A stretch of 64,000 bases of DNA from Prevotella sp. (GTDB lineage: Bacteria > Bacteroidota > Bacteroidia > Bacteroidales > Bacteroidaceae): NCBI GenBank assembly GCA_022641735.1, contig JALCDQ010000004.1:1-64000 (forward strand), in the 5' to 3' direction. The translations under genes were made by a program, and so were the position numbers. Position 1 is the first letter of the stretch. Every line of letters starts with the position of its first letter. Of the stretch, positions 53,365-62,739 are shown piece by piece. Below the pieces are notes generated by a model that saw nothing but the letters and a program-made list of their open reading frames with translations, was not told the origin of the DNA and did no database searches.

Positions 53365-53802
53365 TTAAATTTCTGTAATGGGCTTAAACAATTTATAACC
53401 CACTCTATTCTCGACCCTTTCTTTAGCTATATCGCGAAGTAGCTGCCTGTTAATCCTTACGAAATCAAACACATGCTTTAAATCTGCTTTCGAAATGTGC
53501 AAAGGATAATCTGCCAACAATATATGAGGGGAAGGGGTAACGCTTATCGGCAGAAAATCATAGACATGCTTTCCATAGCCATTGCAAATGCAAAACCATA
53601 TTTGATGACGATGCCTTATATAAGCATATCCATCATCGGAAAAGCAAAATAAATCTTTTATTCCTGTGACTTGTGGCCATAACATGGTATATTCCATCAG
53701 CTCGTCATAGTTTTTCTTTTCGTATTTCTGGTATTTTGCATAGGTCATAAGTCTTCTTTTTAGCCGACATGGTCCTGCAACCCTTTTGGATTTCTTCTTC
53801 AT
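53365..53802 (-). CDS. Unrecognised 145-aa protein
   Basis: A basic N-terminus (MKKKSKRVAGPCRLKRRL) followed by a compact aromatic-rich domain: YAKYQKYEKKNYDELMEYTM, FCFSDDGYAYIRHRHQIWF and CICNGYGKHVYDFLPISV. No signal peptide or membrane segment. It is the last gene of a co-oriented string of small genes and ends 2 bp from the kinase stop on the other strand. The codon pattern and full-length open frame support a real gene. Not recognised; DNA or RNA binding is possible from the basic start. Confidence 0.65.
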   Translation of the reverse strand: MKKKSKRVAGPCRLKRRLMTYAKYQKYEKKNYDELMEYTMLWPQVTGIKDLFCFSDDGYAYIRHRHQIWFCICNGYGKHVYDFLPISVTPSPHILLADYPLHISKADLKHVFDFVRINRQLLRDIAKERVENRVGYKLFKPITEI

Positions 53803-53848
53803 TGTATTGATATTTATTTTCTATCCTTTTAATCAATGTAATTTACCC

Positions 53849-54028
53849 TTATTTTCCTATAGCAATTTCTTTGTCATTATTGTCCATATCTTTTTTAGCT
53901 AAATCCCAAAAAACATTTTCTTCATAAGTCGTTTGATCTCCAACTTCGTAATTATACCAATCGTCCTCTGACCAATTCTTCGTTTCTTCATTGATTTGAG
54001 ACTCTGTTAATAATTTTAGATTTTTCAT
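53849..54028 (-). CDS. Small acidic protein, 59 aa
   Basis: An acidic, Trp/Tyr-containing small protein (MKNLKLLTESQINEETKNWS, EDDWYNYEVGDQTTYEENVF). The ATG at 54028 is preferred over an in-frame TTG at 54037. Strong negative charge and small size are common for inhibitors, immunity proteins or antitoxins, but nothing specific is recognised. Part of the small-gene string from 55.5 kb to 53.4 kb. Confidence 0.55.
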   Translation of the reverse strand: MKNLKLLTESQINEETKNWSEDDWYNYEVGDQTTYEENVFWDLAKKDMDNNDKEIAIGK

Positions 54029-54086
54029 AATAATCAATGCTTACTATTTTCTTAATAAATAATTTTCACTTGTAAAGGTGTCGTTT

Positions 54087-54227
54087 TTATTTTATATTAT
54101 AAATCTTTCCCAATTTATTTATATAGGCATGTAAGTGTTTCCGTGCATCTTCCAAGTTCATAAAATCTTTTCCAGTTTTTCCTTCATCCGTGGCCATCTT
54201 TATTGTTTGATATTCGTCCTTTGTCAT
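54087..54227 (-). CDS. Small protein, 46 aa
   Basis: An open frame MTKDEYQTIKMATDEGKTGK, DFMNLEDARKHLHAYINKLG, KIYNIK, stop. Coordinates were checked codon by codon. It lies between two other small genes on the same strand without overlap and has a plausible amphipathic helix at the end. It is short, so confidence is limited; conservation in relatives would decide. Confidence 0.45.
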   Translation of the reverse strand: MTKDEYQTIKMATDEGKTGKDFMNLEDARKHLHAYINKLGKIYNIK

Positions 54228-54289
54228 AATATACTATTAATTGTTTTTAGTTATAAATGTATTTTTATTCTGTTTAAGCAATCAAATAT

Positions 54290-54637
54290 CTATAATTTGC
54301 CTTTAGCCTTACATATTTTCCTAATGTTATTTTCTACAAATTGAATTGCCTCTTCAACAGTGTACCATTTCACAGTGCTCTGGTCTATCAAATGTTGATG
54401 TGAATATTTCTCATGCAATAATTCCATTGGAGTTTTTTCTCCATTATTTAAATCTGCAAATTGTTCTTCCATTGGTTTTGAACCATGAGAACGACAATAT
54501 TCATCAATGTCACCTTCCACATTAATAAAATGATTTCTTACATCATCCTTTTCATCTTTTATATGACATTTCTTTACAGAGTTTACATATTCAAGAATTT
54601 CATCTTGATCCATTATTTTGCATTTTTCTTTTTTCAT
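54290..54637 (-). CDS. Unrecognised 115-aa protein
   Basis: A charged soluble protein (MKKEKCKIMDQDEILEYVNS start; VEEAIQFVENNIRKICKAKG end) with an acidic/His-rich middle (GDIDEYCRSHGSKPMEEQ). No signal peptide, membrane segment or known motif. A full-length open frame with sensible amino-acid use, in line with its co-oriented neighbours. Not recognised. Confidence 0.6.
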   Translation of the reverse strand: MKKEKCKIMDQDEILEYVNSVKKCHIKDEKDDVRNHFINVEGDIDEYCRSHGSKPMEEQFADLNNGEKTPMELLHEKYSHQHLIDQSTVKWYTVEEAIQFVENNIRKICKAKGKL

Positions 54638-54690
54638 ATTTTTTGTTTATAAATATCTCCCCGTTTATAAATATAACAATTTATTTTTAA

Positions 54691-54870
54691 TTATCCAAAT
54701 GTGTTGGGCAATGTTTCATTAGGAAGATGAAATCTATCCTTATCCATATATACATATACCATCAATTCTATTTCGTCTTCTTTCAGATATGACTCAAAAA
54801 TGGCATGTCCTCTCCATTTTAATTTTTGTCCTTCATCCTCATCCTTATTGTGAAAACGCTGTTCTTTCAT
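54691..54870 (-). CDS. Small protein, 59 aa, coupled to the upstream gene
   Basis: Open frame MKEQRFHNKDEDEGQKLKWR, GHAIFESYLKEDEIELMVYV, YMDKDRFHLPNETLPNTFG, stop. Its ATG overlaps the stop of the 215-aa gene (ATGA at 54867-54870), the classic sign of translational coupling, which strongly supports it as a real gene despite its length. Acidic and soluble. A small acidic partner directly after a larger gene suggests a toxin-antitoxin or effector-immunity style pair, but no family is recognised. Confidence 0.65.
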   Translation of the reverse strand: MKEQRFHNKDEDEGQKLKWRGHAIFESYLKEDEIELMVYVYMDKDRFHLPNETLPNTFG

Positions 54871-55514
54871 TTGAAAAATTTCTCATAGTTTTTCCCATAA
54901 AGTACAGCCCGTTTCAACCTTTGAGATTTGGCTGTTTTGCCTTCACTTATGCTTTCACGAATCCAGACCTCATAGTTCGTTCGATATTCCTCATATCGCT
55001 TGCATCGCTCATTGATAAGTTCATTCAATCTCCTCACCCCATTCTCGAAAGGCTCAACACGCATATCCACCTTAAATTTCCTGCCAATAGTGACAAAGAA
55101 ATCTGCTTCCTCGGTGAAAGAACTAATTATCCGAGTTTCCTCATCCACTTTACGGTATTCCTCATTACAGCCCTCCAGATACGACTGAAAAGTATACCGT
55201 TTTCGCTCTCCATCGATAATGGCGAACACAAAATGCTCTTGAAGAAATCTCTGTCCAATGGCCATAGCGCTCCCCAACGAAATATTATAAATAAAAAAAG
55301 ATTGCTCCATACCTCTAACATCATCAGCAAGGCTATAAATATATTGATGAGAAGTCAAGAAAAGCGCCAAGTCGTCAGTTTGAATTTCGTTTTCTTTTGT
55401 GAGAATAAGACCTTCCGAAGCGATAATACAGAAAGTTTTCACCCTTGAACGTGACTCCCAATGACAAGAGCAATCATCGTTATTTTTCATTTCTTCATTT
55501 TTATCCATAAGCAT
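54867..55514 (-). CDS. Unrecognised 215-aa protein
   Basis: A soluble protein, first in the small-gene cassette. A Cys/Trp-containing start (MKNNDDCSCHWESRSRVKTF), a beta-rich middle (FIIYNISLGSAMAIGQRFLQ, FVFAIIDGERKRYTFQSYLE) and a helical charged C-terminus (RRLNELINERCKRYEEYRTN). In-frame ATGs at 55514 and 55508 are both possible. A perfect promoter lies 36 bp upstream (55550-55581). It overlaps the next 59-codon gene by 4 bp. Family not recognised. Confidence 0.65.
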   Translation of the reverse strand: MLMDKNEEMKNNDDCSCHWESRSRVKTFCIIASEGLILTKENEIQTDDLALFLTSHQYIYSLADDVRGMEQSFFIYNISLGSAMAIGQRFLQEHFVFAIIDGERKRYTFQSYLEGCNEEYRKVDEETRIISSFTEEADFFVTIGRKFKVDMRVEPFENGVRRLNELINERCKRYEEYRTNYEVWIRESISEGKTAKSQRLKRAVLYGKNYEKFFK

Positions 55515-55549
55515 TTATTCTTTACTGGTTTTCTTGTTTTTTCATAATG

Positions 55550-55581
55550 CAAATATAAGGAGAACTCCCAAAGATTTCAAA
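55550..55581 (-). promoter_or_regulatory. Promoter of the small-gene cassette
   Basis: On the minus strand TTTG (55578-55581), 20-bp spacer, TATATTTG (55550-55557): a full consensus match, 36 bp upstream of the first ATG. Confidence 0.75.
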
Positions 55582-56215
55582 TAAAATCGGCCTTATAACC
55601 AGAATATGCAAAAATGGACATTCACTTCTGGTATATGTTTAGAAATATACGAGATACAGATATTTTAATTATAATTATATTTACAATATACACATTTCAT
55701 GAAGTTTATATAATCAATTACTAACATTGAGAATCACATATAACTCTATCATGTTCATCTATGACTAAAATACGTGAATTTTAGAGCATCTTCCTATTTT
55801 GCTGGCTATCATTATATTATAAAGAATAGAGATGATTTTGTTTTATATTTAGAGAAGACATCGCTCTTAATTTACGGTTAATTAGACCATAAACGACATT
55901 CTTTTACGTTGTAAAGAGATTTTGTTTACATGGTAAAAGACGGTTAATTGTACTCTAAAAGAATACTTTTTATAAGGTTGGACTTCATTCTTGGACTAAT
56001 CAAAGATAGATAAATGACTACTTGCATTCTATTTTGAGATTTCTAGTTGTCAATATTTAATCATAAATTAAATAATTCAGATTATGATAATTTCATACAA
56101 TACACATCATTAAATAGAATTAAAATACTCCCTTCACTCAACTTTACGATAGTATGTACTTATTGACAAGTTATCAGTTCGGATCTAAAGATGCGCCAAT
56201 TGGCAAATATCGCTT
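55582..56215. other. Intergenic, A/T-rich, contains repeat array (g)
   Basis: No gene was recognised in these about 630 bp between the nuclease-helicase cluster and the small-gene promoter. The only structure seen is the 22-bp-phased array at 55870-55979; the rest is A/T-rich sequence without clear hairpins or open frames. Confidence 0.6.
55870..55979. repeat. 22-bp-phased intergenic array (g)
   Basis: Five units at 55870, 55892, 55914, 55936 and 55958. Dyads TTTACGTTGTAAA and TTTACATGGTAAA sit at the junctions, centred 22 bp apart, as in array (c). Confidence 0.75.
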
Positions 56216-56755
56216 TCATCCTGCTATGTCTATCAAATCAGCTAAATATATCTTTCCACTATGAAAATCCCTGACCAGCACAGAGGACTGGCAAAGTTTC
56301 CTTGATAAGAGACCAGCAAAATGCAACAAGGCTGCTCCAGACAAGCCTTGCAACCTCACTGTCAGAGACCGCTCATCAAAGCAATTTCCATGAACATCCA
56401 TGTATCTTGCCTTGAAAGAACGGTCAACCGAAAAGGTGCTATAATCATCCTCAGCAAGTGTTGCGAGAACTTTCCTGACAGCGAATATCACTTTGTCAAC
56501 CTCCGGAAGTAGGGCACCAAAACTCACAGGAAAGACGATAACGCCTCGCCTTATCTCTTCATCCAACACCTTCCTTTCAGAAGCCAGGTCTCCTCTGAAA
56601 GTGAAATTGCTCTTATTAGTTCTGCATTCTCTCAGAAACCCGCCTTTTTGGATATAGATGCCATCAGGGAGCGTATCTCTTCCACTTGGGTAAAAATATC
56701 TGACAATCTTAAACTTTGTCTTCATCTTCCCAATTCTCTGTGCCTTCTTCAGCAT
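56216..56755 (-). CDS. Unrecognised 179-aa protein after the UvrD gene
   Basis: A soluble protein with a basic start (MLKKAQRIGKMKTKFKIVRY) and mixed alpha/beta composition (RRGVIVFPVSFGALLPEVDK, LQGLSGAALLHFAGLLSRKL). Its ATG lies one base after the helicase stop codon, so it is the last gene of the nuclease-helicase transcript. In-frame ATGs at 56755 and 56725 are possible starts. No known motif. Its tight position suggests an accessory subunit or partner. Confidence 0.6.
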   Translation of the reverse strand: MLKKAQRIGKMKTKFKIVRYFYPSGRDTLPDGIYIQKGGFLRECRTNKSNFTFRGDLASERKVLDEEIRRGVIVFPVSFGALLPEVDKVIFAVRKVLATLAEDDYSTFSVDRSFKARYMDVHGNCFDERSLTVRLQGLSGAALLHFAGLLSRKLCQSSVLVRDFHSGKIYLADLIDIAG

Positions 56756-56756
56756 T

Positions 56757-59700
56757 CTACTGTTTCAAACTCACAAGGAAGCCGTTTACAGGATAATAGA
56801 CCAGACGTTCTATAACCGCCTTGCCAGCCTTGTTGAGTGCGGCGGCATAACAGCAGAACTGGGTGTTGTAGTTGCCAGCATAATGTTCGGAAGTCTTATC
56901 GAGAACGCTGTGACCCATGGGGTTGGACTTGAAATCGACGAGCACGCAGCCCTCAGGAGTCTCATAGACGAAATCCATAGAGCCTCGTACGATGGAGCCC
57001 TCTTCTGGATAAGCAAACTCAAGCTCATGGTATATCTTGGAAGCCTCACCATAGAACTCACGCATCTTCAAGAGGAAAGCATCATAAGCCGACAAGACTT
57101 CTTCGGGCGACAAACGATCCTGTAATCCATAAGAGGCGACGAGGCTGCGGGCTTTCTCCATGTTGCGGTCCTTGTCGGCTGGGACAAGCACACAGAATAT
57201 ATTGTGAATACAGTCACCCACTTTCTGAATATCATCTTCGCCATGGAGATTGATGCGGGAGCCGAAGTCGTGCTTCATCGATACCTCAGTGGAAGTCTTG
57301 GCCATAGTGCTCGGCGACTGATAGCGAAGTGTGGCTTCAGGGGCGCTGCTGCTGCGAGGCAAATCAACGATTTTGCACGTTTCGGAATCTTCCTGCTGGG
57401 ATGCGTCATCAGCGGGGGTATCGAGGACTTCGACCTGGAACGGGATGCCTGTTCCCAGAATGTCGCACTCCGTCTCGGAAGATGTGGGCACGGTGATGAC
57501 CGATTCCCCGTCTATGTCGCTGATATCTGTGAGCCATGCGAACTTGCTGGAATATCCTGATTTTGACTGGTGTTCCTTGCTGATGAATACCAACTGGTCC
57601 CGGGCTCTGGTCATGCCGACATACATCAACCGCGACTGTTCCAACAAATCGCGCTGCTTCAGTTCAATAAAATCGGGTCTTTTCAGGATGACATCTGATA
57701 TTTCCATAGGAGGGTTCTTTACCCACAGAAAAGGGAGCAGCGTGATATATTTGGAGGGTATCAACGCATCGCTGTCGGTATTTGCTCTGACGGTCCGCTC
57801 TCCAAAGAACATTGATGACTCATCTTTTTTCTGAAAATCCAGGGAACTCAGGATGACGGTGTTCCATTGCAGACCTTTGGACTTGTGATAGGTGTTGACG
57901 AAGACACCTGTGGAATCGCCGCAAATCGTCATGTCACTGGATGCCACATAGTCGAGGAATCCCGTGACGGATGCGCCAAGCGTGAGATTCTGGCAATGCT
58001 GCTCATACTGTTGGGCGAGGGCGACAAGGCTTTCGAGATTGGCTTTGCGACTGGGAGCATCGCCCCAACGGGACACGATGTTGGAGAGGCCGAACTCCAC
58101 ATTGATGGTCTCCACGAGTGCGGACACGGACAAGGCGGCGAGGCTCTTGCTACGGGCAATGATATGGGAAATCATGGCGTTGGAATTCTGCCACGGCTCC
58201 TGTTCGGGGTCGTCGGCATGGCGATAAGCCAGACGGTCGTCGAGGATCTGCTGTACGGGGGTGTCTTTTTCGGTGAGATAGAGTATCTGCGCCTTCGCCA
58301 AATCATCATGATTATCGACGATGAGCGAAAGGATGGAACAGAGGAGAATGGACTCGTTCTGGGCACTCAGCGCACTGTCACTGCCTCTGCTGACGGGCAC
58401 TTTGCACCGCCCCAAGGCTGCCGCGTATTTGTCGCAATCCGAATTTGAACGGCAAAGGATGGCAATATCCTGCGGACGGGTGCCGCCTGCTACCATCGAA
58501 GCTATCTTACCAGCTACCGCAGCAAAATCATCCGTAGCACCAGTATCGGTCTTGACCAACCAGTCTACAAGCTGCGGCGCGTCGTTATCTGCATTTCTAT
58601 GAGGGGTCAGCTCGATGTCTCCTCGACCGGCAAGCATGTGGAATTTGTCGATGAAGACACACGAGAAGAATTTGTTGACGGTGCTGACGATGTCGGGCAG
58701 AGAACGGTAACTCGTGGACAATGACTTGTGGGTCTGCTCGAAATCCTTTTTCACCCGATCAGCCACGGCACGTGTGAGTTCGGTATCTGTTCCGCGGAAT
58801 CCATAAATGGCCTGCTTGGCATCGCCCACCCAGTAGGTTTTCTCCACAAGGTCGGACAACTTGTCGAATATCTTGACCTGTATGGGGTTGCAGTCCTGGA
58901 ACTCATCCACAAACACGTATTTGTATCTGCCGCTGATTTCCTGTCCTATTTCCTTGTGTTCGGTGAGGAGACGATAGAAGAGCTGCTCCATGTCGTCATA
59001 ATCGATGATGGACTTGGAACGCTTGTATTCTCCATATTGCTTCAGGAATTTAGCGGCCAGGCGAAATGACCTGTCAATGAAATCGCTAAGCATGTCACCC
59101 GTTTCCTTTGACTTCCAATGATTGGAGATGAGGTCATGGAAGTATGCTAGTTCGTCAGCGAAAGCTTCCTTTACGTTATTGGTCCACCTCTGTGTTGCTA
59201 TTACAGAAATATCATCGATGGAAAATTCATCTAATGATATTTTCGACTGCAAAACAGCTCTGCGGCCATTTGCAGCTCCGGAATCCCCCTCTAATTTCTG
59301 TGCCTGCTGAAGCATACTGGATACGATGTCAAGGCATCTTGCCGAATCTATCGTAGCACTGATGTGGTCATCGGTGCCAAATACTTCTCGTGCCATGTCC
59401 TTGGATTTATCGCACGAATTGGCAAAATCACTAATGCCATTGGCTAACGCAATGGAAATTACATTTTTGATGTGTTGTTTCCAAAAATTGTAATCTTCCA
59501 CTTGTTTACCCCCAATATTAAAGTAATCACGGAACTTGCGGAAGGCCCGGATATCATCATTGGTGGCAAGGTCGGCCAAAGACTGATTGATGTAGAACGC
59601 TTTGTCTTCATCGGGCATGACCGAGAGCTTGGCGTTGAGACCCAGATAGTACCAATATTTGCAGATAAACAAGTTTGCTACAGAATGAATGGTACCTATC

Positions 59701-59918
59701 ATCGCCTGGTCGAGCAAGACGGACTCCTCGTATTTGCCTTGCTCGCACAGCACGGCTCTGGCTTTCTCGCGCAATTCGTCGGCTGCGAGATTGGTGAATG
59801 TAGCCAAAACCATCTCTTGCGGTTTGGCGCCATCAGCTATCAGGCCAGCCAAGATATTTGTGATGGTGTACGTTTTGCCGGAACCTGCGCCGGCACTGAT
59901 ATATTCGACGTTTTTCAT
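56757..59918 (-). CDS. UvrD/RecB-type helicase fused to PD-(D/E)XK nuclease (AddA-like)
   Basis: A 1053-aa superfamily 1A helicase-nuclease. Walker A is SAGAGSGKTYT (8-18); motif II is VFVDEFQD (Walker B); then GDAKQAIYGFRGTD (III), LSTSYRS (IV), TYHKSKGLQWNTVIL (V) and MYVGMTRARDQL (VI). The C-terminal RecB nuclease has GSMDFVYETPEG, CVLVDFKSNP and QFCCYAAAL (Q-x3-Y), so both activities look intact. It overlaps the upstream nuclease gene by 4 bp (ATGA at 59915-59918). Its N-terminus differs from the chromosomal AddA of Bacteroidota known to me (LTVYxASAGSGKTF type), so an accessory rather than housekeeping role is plausible but unproven. Confidence 0.9.
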   Translation of the reverse strand: MKNVEYISAGAGSGKTYTITNILAGLIADGAKPQEMVLATFTNLAADELREKARAVLCEQGKYEESVLLDQAMIGTIHSVANLFICKYWYYLGLNAKLSVMPDEDKAFYINQSLADLATNDDIRAFRKFRDYFNIGGKQVEDYNFWKQHIKNVISIALANGISDFANSCDKSKDMAREVFGTDDHISATIDSARCLDIVSSMLQQAQKLEGDSGAANGRRAVLQSKISLDEFSIDDISVIATQRWTNNVKEAFADELAYFHDLISNHWKSKETGDMLSDFIDRSFRLAAKFLKQYGEYKRSKSIIDYDDMEQLFYRLLTEHKEIGQEISGRYKYVFVDEFQDCNPIQVKIFDKLSDLVEKTYWVGDAKQAIYGFRGTDTELTRAVADRVKKDFEQTHKSLSTSYRSLPDIVSTVNKFFSCVFIDKFHMLAGRGDIELTPHRNADNDAPQLVDWLVKTDTGATDDFAAVAGKIASMVAGGTRPQDIAILCRSNSDCDKYAAALGRCKVPVSRGSDSALSAQNESILLCSILSLIVDNHDDLAKAQILYLTEKDTPVQQILDDRLAYRHADDPEQEPWQNSNAMISHIIARSKSLAALSVSALVETINVEFGLSNIVSRWGDAPSRKANLESLVALAQQYEQHCQNLTLGASVTGFLDYVASSDMTICGDSTGVFVNTYHKSKGLQWNTVILSSLDFQKKDESSMFFGERTVRANTDSDALIPSKYITLLPFLWVKNPPMEISDVILKRPDFIELKQRDLLEQSRLMYVGMTRARDQLVFISKEHQSKSGYSSKFAWLTDISDIDGESVITVPTSSETECDILGTGIPFQVEVLDTPADDASQQEDSETCKIVDLPRSSSAPEATLRYQSPSTMAKTSTEVSMKHDFGSRINLHGEDDIQKVGDCIHNIFCVLVPADKDRNMEKARSLVASYGLQDRLSPEEVLSAYDAFLLKMREFYGEASKIYHELEFAYPEEGSIVRGSMDFVYETPEGCVLVDFKSNPMGHSVLDKTSEHYAGNYNTQFCCYAAALNKAGKAVIERLVYYPVNGFLVSLKQ

Positions 59919-62593
59919 TTTTTCTGTCCTTTAAATAAATTGTAATTGCTGTATCTGTTGCTGTTTTTGTTTCCTTGATAGCTTTCGAGAGGGTAGAGGT
60001 TCTGGCCTTCCATAGCAGCCAGATAAGGAATGAGTTCAGGGTCCATGGGGTTTCCGTCAGCCATCTCGATATCTCCGCGGCTGATTTGGTCACGGCGGTA
60101 GCGATAGGAATTGATGAGCTTCGGCACGAGTTCGGACACATCTTCGGGAGAGATAAATCTGACATTTGTACCGATGAGATGGTCATCTGTGGTGAGGAGC
60201 TTGTGTACAGGCAAGATGTAATAGCCCTTGGCTGATACAGGCTTGCCGTCTTCGGCACTCAAAAGGGCAGCATACAGCGAGAGCTGCATCGCCCGATTGT
60301 CAGTCAACTTCGAGGTATAATTATCCAACCCCGACCATTTGAAATCGAAGATGACAGGCTTGCCGTCTTTGTCCTTCAATGTCATATCCAGGAATCCCTT
60401 GATGTCGATGTTAGGGGAAAATCCCATCTTCTGACAGATGGGACGTTCACAACTGGATATCGTGAGATGATTATCGGAAATGATGTCGAGCAATGCCGAG
60501 ATGGACTCATGAAGACGCTGACGGAACAACATCTCATCGGTCTTGTTCTGCTTGAGCAACAGAATGGCGCCCTTGGCAGTCTCTATCCGGTTGAGCAGAG
60601 AGTCGAAATCTTGATTAAAGGCAAGGCGGATTTTATCCAGGTCGTAATCGTTGTCCTGACATAGCGTCTGTATCATTTTGTGCGCCACATTACCCAATGT
60701 AACATATTGTTCGCCAATCTGATAAGAGGTGCCGTTGCGGATACCGGCCAGGTATTCCATCACATAGTCAAACGGATATTGGATGAGGCTATTGAGGGAC
60801 GTATTGCTCTCATGATCGGGAAAGACGATGAAACTGGCATTCTTGATTTTGACCGAGGTACCCATCGGACCATTGTCGATGAGAGCGGCATCATGGAGAA
60901 GGCTGTCGGGCAGCTGTCCTTCCTTGCACACAGCCGAGAATCCGAGCTTCTGGAACGTGCTTTCGAGCCGAATATGCAGAGGATGCTTGACAGGCTTGTC
61001 TGTCCCCCTTTTATCTACAGTGATTGCGGTAAATTTCTTGTTGCATCTTAAGATAGGGATCAGCAATATATAGTTGTACAAACGAGTCTCCGACTCCTCA
61101 TCCCACAATTGGCAGCCACAATCAGCCAGGGCCTTTTTCTCCTCAGGATTGAGAAAATCATAAGTCGAGGGCGATATAGAATAGTTGTAGAAGTCCATCC
61201 ATGTCACAGCATTCGCATTTGAAGCCATGTCAGAAGGAGAAGATATGACAAAGCGTGAGTTTCTCGTGGCATCTGTATATTTATAAGTAGCAGAATCATA
61301 GATGGCATTCATCCATTTTTCCAGTTCCTCATACTTGAAAGACTCACTGCCATCGCCTTTCATGACGGTGAGCAACGCACTATACATAGACAGAAGTCTC
61401 CCATACTGCTGCAGCTCCAAATCTGATATGTCCGCCATCTTCGACCTCATGACACACCAGCTCTGCATGGCAGAGACAAAGGCAACGAGTGACTTTTGGT
61501 TTACATCATCGGAATCAGGATGGGGCAATAAGATTTCAAGCGCCTCGACATTCTTTTCACGCTTGGCCCTGTCCTCATTTTCGTAGCGGTCTTTCTCTTT
61601 GTAGTTCTTCAAGGCCTTTTTCCATTTTTCATTATATATTCCTCCTTCGTCAGCTATCACTCTGGCTAAAGAATAGCGCAGTGCACTCGGTATCGGACTG
61701 ACAGGCATCACCAGCCAAGACAGCATATTGATGATATTCAGAGGATAGCCGAACAGAGTCAGCCCGATTTTAAACATCTGGGCAATCTGCGGGTCGGCAT
61801 TGGCAATGCTAGAGCCAGAAGTCGGATAATCAAGGGATGACTGCAAATCATCAAACTTCTTGTTATCACTGTTGATGTATACATCGGCAGATTTAGGATC
61901 AAGTGATGCCACATACTGCATGGCCGTCATATCATCGGCAAAATTGATAATGCGGAATGAGTCATCCCCACTGTCAAGAGCCTCTATCTTGTTATTGATG
62001 AGGTAATTCTGTATCTTTCCCAAGTTGCCAGTTGAGACTACAGAAGGTATCTCTTTACTGACTATTATGTTGCTTTTTTCAAGCAAGACAAGGGCCTTTT
62101 CAACGTAAGGAGGCAGCATCTTACGCTCTATGCCATAGATGACGATCTTACTGCCTGAAGGCAACGGGCATTCCTTTTCCATAGCCCTCAACACCTCTAT
62201 TATATAATCAGCCTCACCTGGGCAGTCAAAGGACTTTTCCACTTCTGCCAAAGTTGTAAGGCGTTCCGATGGTTGAGGTTTTTCCGGCTTCCATCCTGCC
62301 AAACGAAGGCTGTCGCGCCATCTCAGACAGCACGATGCGACTTCCATTCCACCTGTCTGAAATGATTGATAGAAGATGTTTTCGGGCCTAGCTGACATAT
62401 AGGCACGGAAAACATTGTAATACTCAGCTTCGCGTTCTACTGATGAGAGCATATCGTAATGTATGCCTAAATGCAGACCGAATAACTGGAACAAATCGCC
62501 GATGCCGCAGATTTTGGCATCGAACGATATACGCTGACCTTTAAAGTCATAATATGCGTTTTGAGTAAACAAAGGAGAAAAATATATCTTCAT
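59915..62593 (-). CDS. AddB-like protein with C-terminal RecB-type PD-(D/E)XK nuclease
   Basis: An 892-aa partner of the helicase. The long N-terminal part looks like a degenerate helicase fold, without a Walker A motif, as in AddB-like subunits. The C-terminal nuclease is intact: IDIKGFLDMTLKDKDGKPVI, FDFKWSGLDNYTSK and MQLSLYAALL. The four-cysteine iron-sulfur arrangement of classical AddB is not seen. The ATG at 62593 is used: an in-frame start at 62692 would lie upstream of a promoter at 62639-62670. The pair with the next gene predicts a heterodimeric helicase-nuclease that processes DNA ends. Confidence 0.85.
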   Translation of the reverse strand: MKIYFSPLFTQNAYYDFKGQRISFDAKICGIGDLFQLFGLHLGIHYDMLSSVEREAEYYNVFRAYMSARPENIFYQSFQTGGMEVASCCLRWRDSLRLAGWKPEKPQPSERLTTLAEVEKSFDCPGEADYIIEVLRAMEKECPLPSGSKIVIYGIERKMLPPYVEKALVLLEKSNIIVSKEIPSVVSTGNLGKIQNYLINNKIEALDSGDDSFRIINFADDMTAMQYVASLDPKSADVYINSDNKKFDDLQSSLDYPTSGSSIANADPQIAQMFKIGLTLFGYPLNIINMLSWLVMPVSPIPSALRYSLARVIADEGGIYNEKWKKALKNYKEKDRYENEDRAKREKNVEALEILLPHPDSDDVNQKSLVAFVSAMQSWCVMRSKMADISDLELQQYGRLLSMYSALLTVMKGDGSESFKYEELEKWMNAIYDSATYKYTDATRNSRFVISSPSDMASNANAVTWMDFYNYSISPSTYDFLNPEEKKALADCGCQLWDEESETRLYNYILLIPILRCNKKFTAITVDKRGTDKPVKHPLHIRLESTFQKLGFSAVCKEGQLPDSLLHDAALIDNGPMGTSVKIKNASFIVFPDHESNTSLNSLIQYPFDYVMEYLAGIRNGTSYQIGEQYVTLGNVAHKMIQTLCQDNDYDLDKIRLAFNQDFDSLLNRIETAKGAILLLKQNKTDEMLFRQRLHESISALLDIISDNHLTISSCERPICQKMGFSPNIDIKGFLDMTLKDKDGKPVIFDFKWSGLDNYTSKLTDNRAMQLSLYAALLSAEDGKPVSAKGYYILPVHKLLTTDDHLIGTNVRFISPEDVSELVPKLINSYRYRRDQISRGDIEMADGNPMDPELIPYLAAMEGQNLYPLESYQGNKNSNRYSNYNLFKGQKK

Positions 62594-62638
62594 GATAATA
62601 TTTATTAATTCTTCTACTAGTGATTTCGTAATAATCTG

Positions 62639-62670
62639 TAAAGATAGGATATTAATTCGACAATTCCAAA
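62639..62670 (-). promoter_or_regulatory. Promoter of the nuclease-helicase genes
   Basis: On the minus strand TTTG (62667-62670), 20-bp spacer, TATCTTTA (62639-62646), one base off the -7 consensus. It fixes the nuclease start at 62593 and would allow expression apart from the DprA-like gene. Confidence 0.55.
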
Positions 62671-62739
62671 TTTTTCTTGGTTCTTTCTTCAATAGTTTTA
62701 TTTATCGGAGTGAACAGAAAACCATATTCCACTTTGCGG

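Noticed and set aside
57867..58448. 193-codon plus-strand open frame
   Set aside because: It is antisense to the helicase-nuclease gene, which carries all helicase motifs.
62594..62692. 33-residue N-terminal extension of the AddB-like nuclease
   Set aside because: It would overlap the promoter at 62639-62670 and the peptide looks like translated intergenic DNA; ATG at 62593 fits.
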